Origin: VAXT01 sp963774625
Lineage (GTDB): Bacteria; Actinomycetota; Thermoleophilia; Gaiellales; Gaiellaceae
Length of the DNA: 64,000 bases
Reading direction: 5' to 3'
NCBI GenBank assembly: GCA_963774625.1
Contig: CAVZFQ010000013.1
Coordinates: forward strand, 496,001 to 560,000
How positions within the stretch are numbered: position 1 is the stretch's first letter; each line of letters opens with the position of its first letter. A program made the translations under genes and the position numbers. Positions 9,441-17,788 of the stretch are shown here, piece after piece. Under the pieces are notes generated by a model, which saw only the letters and a program-made list of their open reading frames with translations, had not been told where the DNA came from and ran no database searches.

Positions 9441-10423
9441 ACGAGCCCTGGTGGATCGACACCATCAAGGCCGTAGTCATCATCAACTTGCTGCTCGGCC
9501 TGTTCGCGTACTCGACACTGCTCGAGCGCAAGCTGATCGGCCGCATGCAGCTCCGCTACGGGCCGAACCGGACCGGGCCCTTCGGCCTGCTGCAACCGAT
9601 CGCCGACCTCGTGAAGCTGATCCGCAAGGAGAGCTTCGCCCCGGCCACGGCCGTCGACCTCCTCTACTTCAGCGCACCGGCCATGTCCGCCGCGACGGCG
9701 CTGGCCGCCTTCGCCGTGATCCCCTTCGGCGAGGGCTGGCACGTCTGGGACTACGACATCTCGGGTCAGATCATCGACGTGCCGATCTCGCTGATCCTGA
9801 TCTTCGCTCTCGGCTCGCTCGGCATCTACGGCTTCATCGTCGGCGGCTGGGCCTCGGACTCGAAGTACTCGCTGCTCGGGGCGATGCGCACCTGCGCGCA
9901 ACTCGTCTCCTACGAGGTCGCGCTCGCCATCTCGGTCCTCGGCGTGATCATCATGGCCGGCTCGCTCTCGCTCACGGAGATCGTCGAGCAGCAGTCGCAA
10001 TCGGTCTGGTACGCCGTTCCGCAGATCGTCGGGCTGGCCGTCTTCTTCATCGCGGGCATCGCAGAGACGAACCGCCCGCCCTTCGACCTCCCGGAGGCTG
10101 AGACCGAGCTCGTCGCCGGCTACCAGACGGAGTACAGCGGCATGCGCTTCGGCCTCTTTTCCATGGCCGAGTACATCAACATGATCGTCCTCTCCTCGCT
10201 CGCCGTGACGCTCTTCTTCGGCGGCTGGCTCGGGCCGTGGGCGCCACTCGGGCCACTCTGGTTCTTCCTCAAGCTCCTCGCCTTCATCTGCGTCTTCATC
10301 TGGCTCCGCGCCACTCTCCCCCGGCTGCGTTACGACCAGCTGATGGACTTCGGCTGGAAGGTCCTGTTGCCGGTGGCGACGATCAACGCGCTCGTGACCG
10401 CGGCTCTGGTGATCTGGCTGTGA
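9437..10423 (+). CDS. nuoH: NADH-quinone oxidoreductase subunit H
   Basis: A 328-residue membrane subunit that joins the proton-pumping arm to the quinone site. About eight hydrophobic helices; conserved motifs include LLERKLIGRMQLRYGPNR near residue 31, AGIAETNRPPFDLPEAE near 208 and the following YSGMRFGLF. The start ATG overlaps the nuoG stop (ATGA) and its own stop overlaps the nuoI GTG. Confidence 0.96.
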   Translation: MNEPWWIDTIKAVVIINLLLGLFAYSTLLERKLIGRMQLRYGPNRTGPFGLLQPIADLVKLIRKESFAPATAVDLLYFSAPAMSAATALAAFAVIPFGEGWHVWDYDISGQIIDVPISLILIFALGSLGIYGFIVGGWASDSKYSLLGAMRTCAQLVSYEVALAISVLGVIIMAGSLSLTEIVEQQSQSVWYAVPQIVGLAVFFIAGIAETNRPPFDLPEAETELVAGYQTEYSGMRFGLFSMAEYINMIVLSSLAVTLFFGGWLGPWAPLGPLWFFLKLLAFICVFIWLRATLPRLRYDQLMDFGWKVLLPVATINALVTAALVIWL

Positions 10424-10917
10424 GCCCGCAGCCTTTCGACTCGCTGGGCGGCTTCGGCGTCACGCTGCGGCAGATCTTCAAGAAGCCGATCACCCAGCAG
10501 TACCCCGAGTACAAGCGCCCGGTCTATCCGCGCTTCCGCGGCCGGCACCGGCTGTGGCGGCACGAGAACGGCCTCGAGAAGTGCGTCGGCTGCTCCCTCT
10601 GCGCAGCGGCCTGCCCGGCCGACTGCATCCGGGTCGTCGCCGAGGAGAACACGGCCGACGACCGGGTCTCGGCAGGCGAGCGCTACGCGCGCATCTACGA
10701 GATCAACCTCTCGCGTTGCATCTTCTGCGGCTACTGCGAGCTCGCGTGCCCGTTCGACGCGATCACGTTGGAGAACGAGTTCGAGATCTCCGAGTACTCG
10801 CGCGACGACCTCATCTACACGAAGGACATGCTGCTCGCCGAGCCGATCAAGAGAGTTCCCGTCGCCGATCGCGACCTCTACGACACGCCGATCCCGGCTT
10901 ACAAGGAGCGGAGCTAG
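10420..10917 (+). CDS. nuoI: NADH-quinone oxidoreductase subunit I
   Basis: A 165-residue ferredoxin-like subunit with two 4Fe-4S clusters (N6a/N6b). Ligand sets CVGCSLCAAACPADC and CIFCGYCELACPFDA are both complete, each CxxCxxCxxxC. The N-terminus contains the KKPITQQYPEYKRP membrane-surface helix. GTG 10420 overlaps the nuoH stop (GTGA). Length is close to the family norm. Confidence 0.96.
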   Translation: MSPQPFDSLGGFGVTLRQIFKKPITQQYPEYKRPVYPRFRGRHRLWRHENGLEKCVGCSLCAAACPADCIRVVAEENTADDRVSAGERYARIYEINLSRCIFCGYCELACPFDAITLENEFEISEYSRDDLIYTKDMLLAEPIKRVPVADRDLYDTPIPAYKERS

Positions 10918-11453
10918 TGGGCAACTTCGTGGTCTGGGTGGTCTGGGTCGTCGCCGTCTTCGCGTGCCTGGGGTCGGGTGTCGCGGTCATCACCTTCACG
11001 AACCCGTTCTACTCGGCGCTTGCGCTGATCGGCAACCTCGGCGCGCTCGCAGTCCTCTTCCTGCTCCTCTCGGCGGAGTTCGTCGCGGCGGCGCAAGTAC
11101 TTGTCTACGCAGGCGCGGTCATGGTCATGTTCTTGTTCGTGATCGCCTACCTGGGGCGGCGCGCCGACTTGCCGTGGAGGGGAGGGCCGAGCTGGCAGGC
11201 CCTCGGGGCGACGGCCGCTGCGGGCGCGCTGCTCGTGGAGATCGTCGTCGTCATCGGACAGAAGGCCAGCGATCGACTCTCGGACGAGGCCGACATCTCG
11301 CGCGCGTTCGGCGGGCCCGAGGGAATCGGCCGGCTCTTCCTCACCGACCACCTCCTCGCCTTCGAGATCACCTCGATCGTGCTGCTGGCAGCGGCCGTCG
11401 GCGGGGTCGTGCTCGGCACCGAGGTCAAGCGCCGCGAGGAGCTCGAGACGTGA
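10917..11453 (+). CDS. nuoJ: NADH-quinone oxidoreductase subunit J
   Basis: A 178-residue membrane subunit with five predicted helices. The conserved QVLVYAGAVMVMFLFVI segment lies near residue 60. A longer hydrophilic loop (about residues 110-138) carries charged residues before the final helix. GTG 10917 shares a base with the nuoI stop and follows AAGGAG. The open frame extends further upstream through nuoI but is a shadow there. The stop TGATG couples to nuoK. Confidence 0.93.
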   Translation: MGNFVVWVVWVVAVFACLGSGVAVITFTNPFYSALALIGNLGALAVLFLLLSAEFVAAAQVLVYAGAVMVMFLFVIAYLGRRADLPWRGGPSWQALGATAAAGALLVEIVVVIGQKASDRLSDEADISRAFGGPEGIGRLFLTDHLLAFEITSIVLLAAAVGGVVLGTEVKRREELET

Positions 11454-11758
11454 TGGGCCCGGATGTCACCTGGTACCTCGCCGTTGCGGGCTTCCTGTTC
11501 GCGATCGGCGCTCTCGGCGTGATGCTGCGACGCAGCCCGCTCATCATCCTCCTCTCGCTCGAGATCATGCTCAACGGGGCGAACCTCGCGTTCATCGCGT
11601 TCTCCCGGCTGCACGGCCAGCTCGACGGGCAGGTCTTCGCCCTGGCGGTGATGGCGATCGCAGCGTCGGAGGTCGTCATCGGCCTCGGCCTGATCGTCGC
11701 GCTGAACCGCCGCGACCTCGAGCTCGACGTCGACAAGATGAGCACGCTCCGCGGATGA
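11453..11758 (+). CDS. nuoK: NADH-quinone oxidoreductase subunit K
   Basis: A 101-residue three-helix subunit homologous to MnhC/MrpC. The motif LLSLEIMLNGANLAFI holds the conserved membrane glutamate, and a second glutamate lies in AASEVVIGLGLIVAL. ATG 11453 shares one base with the nuoJ stop. Its own stop overlaps the start of an arginase-family gene (ATGA), where nuoL would normally follow. Confidence 0.95.
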   Translation: MGPDVTWYLAVAGFLFAIGALGVMLRRSPLIILLSLEIMLNGANLAFIAFSRLHGQLDGQVFALAVMAIAASEVVIGLGLIVALNRRDLELDVDKMSTLRG

Positions 11759-12552
11759 GCGGCGTGCGCCTGATCCAGGTGCCCTACCACCTCGGTCGCA
11801 AAGGGGAAGTCCTCGGGGCGGGACCGGCTCCGCTCGCGCAAGCAATCGGCGGCGACAGCGTCGTCATCGAGCGGCCAGGTGAGTTCCGGAACGAGGTCAA
11901 GGCGGTCTTCGACGTCGTCGGGGCCCTGGCAGCCGCAGTGCGCGAAACCGTCGACGAAGGTCACTTCCCACTCGTCCTGGGCGGGAACTGCTCGAGCGCA
12001 CTCGGCGCCGTCACGGGCCTCGACCGGGACGTGGGAGTCGTCTGGTTCGACGCGCATGGGGACTTTCACACGCCCGACTCCACGCCCACCGGCTTCCTGG
12101 AAGGGATGGTGCTCGCGCTGCTCACAGGGGAGGGGTGGGACGAGCTTCGCCGCGGGCTCCGCACCGTCCCACCGGAACGGGTCGTGCTGGTGGGCGCACG
12201 GGACTTCGAACCGACCGAAGAGGAGCGACTTGCGCGCTCGTCGGTCACGCGGGCCGACGCGGGCTCACTCGGTGCGGCACTCGACGCATTGGCCGAGCAC
12301 ACAGACGAGGTCTACGTGCACATCGACCTCGACGTGCTCGATCCGTCCGAGGGCGTCGCAAGCGCATGGGCAACTGACGGCGGGCTCGCTGCCGAGGAGC
12401 TCAGGACGGCTCTCGACGAGGTTGCTTCGCGCTTCGAGATCGTCGCAGCGACGCTGTCGGCCTACGACCCCGCCGTGGACGCGGAGGGCCGCATCCCGCC
12501 GATCGCCGCAAGCCTCGTGCCTCGGCTCCTGCCCGCCGGGGTGCGCTCGTGA
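11755..12552 (+). CDS. Arginase/agmatinase-family protein embedded in the nuo operon
   Basis: A 265-residue ureohydrolase-fold protein. Metal motifs: WFDAHGDFHTP has D99, H101 and D103 (DAHxD) and VHIDLDVLDP has D191, D193 and D196 (DxDxxDP). The first motif, normally GGDHS, reads GGNCS (76-80), so the manganese-ligand histidine is a cysteine (C79). The late E-x-NP loop reads AYDP. Activity as an arginase is therefore uncertain; agmatinase, guanidino-acid hydrolase or a non-catalytic role are alternatives. The ATG overlaps the nuoK stop (ATGA) and its stop overlaps the nuoL GTG (GTGA), so it is translationally coupled on both sides and belongs to the operon, which I would not expect from standard nuo layouts. 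Confidence 0.8.
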   Translation: MSGVRLIQVPYHLGRKGEVLGAGPAPLAQAIGGDSVVIERPGEFRNEVKAVFDVVGALAAAVRETVDEGHFPLVLGGNCSSALGAVTGLDRDVGVVWFDAHGDFHTPDSTPTGFLEGMVLALLTGEGWDELRRGLRTVPPERVVLVGARDFEPTEEERLARSSVTRADAGSLGAALDALAEHTDEVYVHIDLDVLDPSEGVASAWATDGGLAAEELRTALDEVASRFEIVAATLSAYDPAVDAEGRIPPIAASLVPRLLPAGVRS

Positions 12553-14439
12553 CCGCCGCCGCCTGGGTCTGCCTGCTTTCGCCCCTGGGAGCAGCGGTGC
12601 TGATCACGCTCGGCGGCACCGCCTGGTCGCGCCGGGCGACCGGGTACCTCGCGACGCTCTCGACAGCGGTCTCGTTCGTCGCGGCGGTGGTCTGCTTCTT
12701 CTCGATCCGCGGCCGCAGCGACGAGGACAGCGCCGAGCTGACGACGGCCTGGACGTGGCTGAGCGCGGGCGACTTCGACGTCGGGCTCACACTGCTCGTC
12801 GACCCGCTCTCGGTCCTGATGATGCTGATCGTCTCCGGCGTCGGCTCTCTGATCGTCGCCTACTCGATCGGCTACATGGACGGCGACGACGAGGAACGCC
12901 GCTACTTCGCCTACATGGCGCTCTTCGTCTTCTCGATGCTGCTCCTCGTCCATGGGCGGCAACTTCCTGATGTTGCTCGTCGGCTGGGGCCTCGTCGGCC
13001 TCTGCTCCTACCTGCTGATCGGCTACCACCACGAGCGGCCGAGCGCCGTTGCGGCCGCGAAGAAGGCGTTCATCATGAACGCCGTCGGCGACGCGACGAT
13101 GGCGCTCGCCTTCTTCCTGCTGATCCAGCGGACGGGCTCGCTCGACTTCGGCGCCGGCGTCGAGTGGGCGAGCGGCGCCGAGGGCAGCTGGGCGGTCAAC
13201 CTCGTAGCGCTCGGACTGCTCGGCGGAGCGGTCGCCAAGTCGGCGCAGATCCCGCTCCACACCTGGTTGCCCGACGCGATGGAAGGCCCGACCCCCGTCA
13301 GCGCCCTCATCCACGCGGCGACGATGGTCACTGCCGGCGTCTATCTGCTCGTGCGGCTCGGGCCACTCTTCGAGCACGCGCCGAATGTTCAGCACCTTGC
13401 AGCGGGGCTCGGTGCGATCACGCTTCTGGCCGCCGGCCTGATCGCGCTCGTCCAGGTGGACATCAAGCGCGTCATCGCCTACTCGACGATGTCCCAGATC
13501 GGCTACATGTTCCTCGCCGCCGGGCTCGGCGCCTATGCGAACGCGATGTTCCACCTGATGACGCACGCGTTCTTCAAGGCGCTGCTCTTCCTCGCCGCCG
13601 GAATCGTCATCCATGCGCTCGCCGGCGAGCAGGACATGCGGAAGATGGGCGGGCTGAGAGGACTGCTGCCGCGGACGTGGGTCGCCTTCCTGATCGGCGC
13701 CCTGGCGCTCTCGGGCATCCCACCGCTTTCGGGCTTCTTCTCCAAGGACGCGATCCTTGCGTCCGCGCTCGCCGAGGGCCCGTACGGAGGGCTCCTCTTC
13801 GTCGCGGGCGTTCTCGGCGCCTTCCTCACCGGCCTCTACACGTTCCGGATGGTGTTCATCGTCTTCGGGGGCGAGCCGTCGCCGTATGCGCGAGAGCACC
13901 TGCACAAGCCGGAGCGGACCGAGCCCTGGATCTGGATGGCGGTGACGGTCGGAGCGCTCGCCGTGCTAGCCGTGGTCGGCGGCTGGGTCGAGATCGCCGG
14001 CGTCTGGCATCCCTTTGCCGACTTCCTCCATCCTGTCGTGGAACCGCTCTTCGAGCCGACCGGCACCCAGGACGTGATCGCGTCGGTCGTCGGCGTCTCG
14101 GCCGGCATTCTCGGCATCTGGCTCGCCTGGTGGCTCTACTCGGCCAGGAGAGAGCCCGTGCCGCGAATGCGCGCCCTGCAGGCGATCCTCGAGCACAAGT
14201 TCTACTTCGACGAGGCGTACGACTGGCTCTTCTACCGGCCCGCGACCTGGCTCGCCGCTGCCTTCCGCACCCTCATCGAGCGGCCGCTGATCGCCGGCAC
14301 GCTGACCGGCGTCGCCTTCAGCGCGCGCCGCGCGGGCGGTGAGGTCGCCGAGACCCAGACGGGCCTCGTTCGCATGTACGCGTTCGTGATCGCAACGGCC
14401 GTGGCCACGCTCGCCCTCGTCTTCGTGTGGGTGCGATGA
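12549..14439 (+). CDS. nuoL: NADH-quinone oxidoreductase subunit L, interrupted by a +1 frameshift
   Basis: The large antiporter-like proton-pumping subunit. The first 134 codons (12549-12950) read through the N-terminal helices to FVFSMLLLV. The frame then goes wrong at CAT (12951). Dropping one C from the CC at 12950-12951 restores MGGNFLMLLVGWGLVGLCSYLLIG and the rest of the protein to 14439, giving about 629 residues in total, normal for NuoL. Motifs downstream include HTWLPDAMEGPTPVSALIHA and HAFFKALLFLAAG. An ATG at 12952 could in principle start a separate C-terminal protein, but that would split conserved helices. I see no heptameric slippery site. An assembly error is likely; see findings. 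Confidence 0.9.
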
Positions 14440-15893
14440 CGGGCTGGCTCGCGACCCTGCTCATCTTCCTTCCCGTCGCCGGGGCGCTCTTCGTGTGGCT
14501 CGTCCCGCTGCCGCGTGGGGTGGCCGGATCCTTCGCGCTGCTCGTGGCCCTCGTCGAGGTCGGTTTCTGGATCAACGGGCTGATGCGCTTCGACTTCAAC
14601 CGCGAGGGCGCGACGCCGAACTTCGACCAGCAGCACGTGTGGTTCAGCGATCTCAACGTCTCGTACCACGTCGGGTTCTACGCGTTCTCGTTCTGGCTCG
14701 CGGGACTGACCGTGGTCGTCGCGGCGGCATCGATCGCGTACGCATTCTGGGCCAGGCGGGAACGGCCGCGCGCCTATTTCGGGCTCATGCTCTTCCTGAC
14801 GGGCGCGACCGTCGGCGTCTTCGCCGCGCAGGACATGCTCGTCTTCTACGCCTTCTTCGAGGCGATGCTGATCCCGCTCTACGTGCTCATCGGAGTGTGG
14901 GGCGGCGCGGGCCGGATGGGGGCCACGATCAAGTTCGTCATCTACACCATGGCCGGCTCGCTGCTGATGCTGGCCGCGGTCATCGCCTACGGCCTCTCGC
15001 AGGACACCTTCGACCTCGTCGAGGCGACCCAGAGCTCGAGCGACTGGATCTTTCTGGGCTTCGTCGCGGCCTTCGCCGTGAAGGCTCCGATCTTCCCGCT
15101 GCACGGCTGGCTGCCGGATGCCTACCGGGAAGCGCCGCCCGAGGTGGCGGCCATGCTCTCGGGGGTCGTCTCCAAGGCCGCCGTCTACGGCTTCTTCCGG
15201 ATCTGCCTGGCCAAGTTCCCGGAGCCGTTCGACGACTACCGCACGCTGATCCTCGCCCTCGCCTCCGCGGGCCTCGTGTACGGATCCATCCTCGCCTTCC
15301 GCGCCCCGGACCTGCGGGGCGTGATCGCGTACTCGAGCCTCGCGCAGATGGCGCTGATCGTCATCGGAATCTTCGCCGAGAACATGGCCGGCCTGAGCGG
15401 CGCCGTCCTGCAGTCCGTCAACCACGGGCTCATCTCCGCCTCGCTGTTCCTCCTTGCAGGCGCGATCGAGCGCAGGGCCGCGACCGGCGACCTCGACCGG
15501 CTCGGCGGGCTCGCACGCGGGCGACCTGCCCTGGCGACCGTCCTCATGGCCACCGGCGTGATCGCCCTCGCGGTGCCGGGCTCCTCGGCGTTCGCCGGCG
15601 AGTTCCTGATCCTCGCCGGGATCTTCCCGTGGGGCTGGGGGTGGGCCGTCGTCGGGGCGATCGCGATCGTGCTGGCGGCGATGTACATGCTGCGCCTGAT
15701 CTCCGCCGTGCTCCACGGCCGCCCGGCAGCGGCCGCGGACGACAGCATCCTCGACCTGCGGCCCGCCGAGCTCGCGATCGTCGTGCCTCTCCTCGTCCTG
15801 CTCCTGGCCCTCTCGGCCTGGCCGGCCGCGATCAGCGACCACATGGTCGAGAACTCCGGCGACATCCCGGTACTCGCTGAGCTGACCGAATGA
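14436..15893 (+). CDS. nuoM: NADH-quinone oxidoreductase subunit M
   Basis: A 485-residue antiporter-like proton-pumping subunit with about 14 hydrophobic helices. Key motifs: the helix-5 glutamate in FYAFFEAMLIPLYVLIG, KAPIFPLHGWLPDAYREAPPEV with its conserved lysine, and SSLAQMALIVIGIF. ATG 14436 overlaps the nuoL stop (ATGA); a GTG nine bases earlier is less likely. Confidence 0.95.
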   Translation: MTGWLATLLIFLPVAGALFVWLVPLPRGVAGSFALLVALVEVGFWINGLMRFDFNREGATPNFDQQHVWFSDLNVSYHVGFYAFSFWLAGLTVVVAAASIAYAFWARRERPRAYFGLMLFLTGATVGVFAAQDMLVFYAFFEAMLIPLYVLIGVWGGAGRMGATIKFVIYTMAGSLLMLAAVIAYGLSQDTFDLVEATQSSSDWIFLGFVAAFAVKAPIFPLHGWLPDAYREAPPEVAAMLSGVVSKAAVYGFFRICLAKFPEPFDDYRTLILALASAGLVYGSILAFRAPDLRGVIAYSSLAQMALIVIGIFAENMAGLSGAVLQSVNHGLISASLFLLAGAIERRAATGDLDRLGGLARGRPALATVLMATGVIALAVPGSSAFAGEFLILAGIFPWGWGWAVVGAIAIVLAAMYMLRLISAVLHGRPAAAADDSILDLRPAELAIVVPLLVLLLALSAWPAAISDHMVENSGDIPVLAELTE

Positions 15894-17368
15894 TCGAGAC
15901 GCCCTCCGTCGACTGGTTTGCCCTCGCCCCCGAGCTGGCGATGCTCGCAGCGGCAGGGGTCGCACTGCTCGGTGCGGTGCTCCTCCCACGCCTCTGGATC
16001 CGTCCGATCGCGGCGTCCGCGTGCGCTCTCGGCTTCGCGGGCGGATTCGTCGCCGCCGCGCTCCTCTTTTGGAAGACCGGCACGCCGAGCCTCGAGGTCG
16101 CCGACGCGATCTCCCGCGACCGGCTGGCAGCGCTGGCGCAGATGATCGTCGCCGGCTCCGGGTTGCTGGCCGTCGGGATCTCCTACTCCTCGCGCCGCCG
16201 GGTCGAGCACGTCGGCGAGTACTACGCGCTGCTGGCCGCCTGCGGCGGCGGCATGGCCTTCCTCGTCTCGGCCAGCAACCTGATGACGCTCTTCCTCGGC
16301 CTCGAGTGGTTCTCGGTCTGTCTCTACGTGCTCTGCGCGATGGATCTCGACTCCGTCCCATCGCTCGAAGCCGGGCTCAAGTACCTGATCGTCGGCAGCT
16401 TCGGCTCGGGTGTCCTGCTCTTCGGCTCGGCGCTCATCTACGGAGCCACGGGCGAGCTCGGCTTCGCGGCCATCGCGGACGCGACCCAGTCTGCGGGGCT
16501 CGACGAGGACCCGCTGCTGCTGGTCGGGCTCGCGATGCTGATCGCGGGGCTCGCGTTCAAAGCCTCGGCCGCGCCGTTCCACCAGTGGACGCCTGACGTC
16601 TACGAGGGCGCGCCGACGCCGGTGACCGCGTTCATGTCGGCGGCCACGAAAGCCGTAGCCCTGGTGCTGACACTCCGGATCCTGACGGTGGCCTTCCCGG
16701 AGCTGGACGAGCTCTGGACAGTCGCCCTCGCCGTCATCGCCTGCATCTCGCTCACGATCGGCAACCTGGCGGCGCTCGTCCAACGGCGGGTGAAGCGGCT
16801 CCTCGCGTACTCGTCGATCTCGCACGCGGGGTTCATGCTGATCGCGATCGCGGCGGCGAACGAGCTCGGTGGACGAGCGCTGCTCTACTACCTGATCCCG
16901 TACTGCGCGGCTTCACTCGGCGCGTTCGCCGTGGTCGCCGCGCGCGAGCGGGAGCTGAACGCTCCGGTCACCCTCGACAACCTCGCCGGGCTCGGCTGGG
17001 AGCGGCCGCTGCTCGGGGTCGCGATGTGGTCCTTCATGCTCAGCTTCGCCGGCTTTCCGCTGACCGGCGGCTTCGTCGGGAAGTTCTATGTCTTCTCTGC
17101 GGCGTACGAGGCCGGCTGGACGTGGCTCGTGATCTTCGGCGTCGCGGCCACCTTCGTGAGCCTCTACTACTACCTCGCGGTGATCCGCGCGATGTACATG
17201 CGGCCCGCCGCGGAGCTCACGCTGGCGCCGGCCGGCGGCTCACCGCCGCGTGAGGTGCTGCTTACGAGCGCAGTCTTCGTCGCGATGGTCGTGAACGTCG
17301 GCGCGTTCTTCGCCGTTCAGCCGCTCATCGATCTAGCAAGGGACGCGGCGGACTCGCTGCCACTCTGA
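15890..17368 (+). CDS. nuoN: NADH-quinone oxidoreductase subunit N
   Basis: A 492-residue antiporter-like subunit, last of the operon. Motifs: LFLGLEWFSVCLYVLCA (helix-5 glutamate), FKASAAPFHQWTPDVYEGAPTPV, and YSSISHAGFMLI. ATG 15890 overlaps the nuoM stop. Its 3' end overlaps a convergent minus-strand gene by 44 bp (17325-17368), and no terminator hairpin is evident right after it. Confidence 0.95.
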   Translation: MIETPSVDWFALAPELAMLAAAGVALLGAVLLPRLWIRPIAASACALGFAGGFVAAALLFWKTGTPSLEVADAISRDRLAALAQMIVAGSGLLAVGISYSSRRRVEHVGEYYALLAACGGGMAFLVSASNLMTLFLGLEWFSVCLYVLCAMDLDSVPSLEAGLKYLIVGSFGSGVLLFGSALIYGATGELGFAAIADATQSAGLDEDPLLLVGLAMLIAGLAFKASAAPFHQWTPDVYEGAPTPVTAFMSAATKAVALVLTLRILTVAFPELDELWTVALAVIACISLTIGNLAALVQRRVKRLLAYSSISHAGFMLIAIAAANELGGRALLYYLIPYCAASLGAFAVVAARERELNAPVTLDNLAGLGWERPLLGVAMWSFMLSFAGFPLTGGFVGKFYVFSAAYEAGWTWLVIFGVAATFVSLYYYLAVIRAMYMRPAAELTLAPAGGSPPREVLLTSAVFVAMVVNVGAFFAVQPLIDLARDAADSLPL

Positions 17369-17735
17369 CGCGCGCGGGCCGCGGCTCGAAGAAGACGGAC
17401 AGCAGCGCTTCCAGGCAAAGAAGACCGAGGCCCAGCGAGAGCAGGTTCGTGGCAATCGCGGGCGTCGCTGCGTCCGCGATGGCCGGAGCGCGAACCGTGG
17501 CAGTGACGACGAGCAGGACGAGCCCCATCGCCGACAGGACGGGCAGCAGGTAGAGCGGCGTCTCGGCCCGGTCGTCGGCGCGCAGGTCGAGCAGCTCGCC
17601 GAAGGCGCCGAGAGCGCCGACCGCGGCCGCCGGGACCGCCACCAGGAGCGCGTGGAAGGCAAGGCCGTGCGAGCCCGACGCATCGAGTGCAGCCGCCAGC
17701 AGGGCGAGTCCGAGAGGAAGCCAGCGTCGTGCCAT
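17325..17735 (-). CDS. Four-helix membrane protein, function unknown
   Basis: A 136-residue hydrophobic protein with about four membrane segments (near residues 5-20, 26-44, 62-82 and 90-112) and a basic, proline-containing C-terminal tail (FEPRPARVRV...). No recognised domain. ATG at 17735. It converges on nuoN with a 44-bp overlap and diverges from the cyclase gene across a 53-bp gap. Coding assignment rests on the coherent hydrophobic pattern; function unknown. Confidence 0.55.
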   Translation of the reverse strand: MARRWLPLGLALLAAALDASGSHGLAFHALLVAVPAAAVGALGAFGELLDLRADDRAETPLYLLPVLSAMGLVLLVVTATVRAPAIADAATPAIATNLLSLGLGLLCLEALLSVFFEPRPARVRVAASPPRPLLDR

Positions 17736-17788
17736 GCCCGGTGGTTCGACCTTGATGCAGGTGATCCTCCCGTTAGTGTCGGACGGCT

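Noticed and set aside
12945..12955. Programmed ribosomal frameshift in nuoL
   Set aside because: No slippery heptamer, no clear stimulator, and five other genes in the window show the same kind of single-base error.
14232..16825. Minus-strand frames of 709 and 529 codons opposite nuoL, nuoM and nuoN
   Set aside because: The opposite strand codes for conserved membrane subunits; the antisense composition is highly charged and repetitive, with no recognisable fold.
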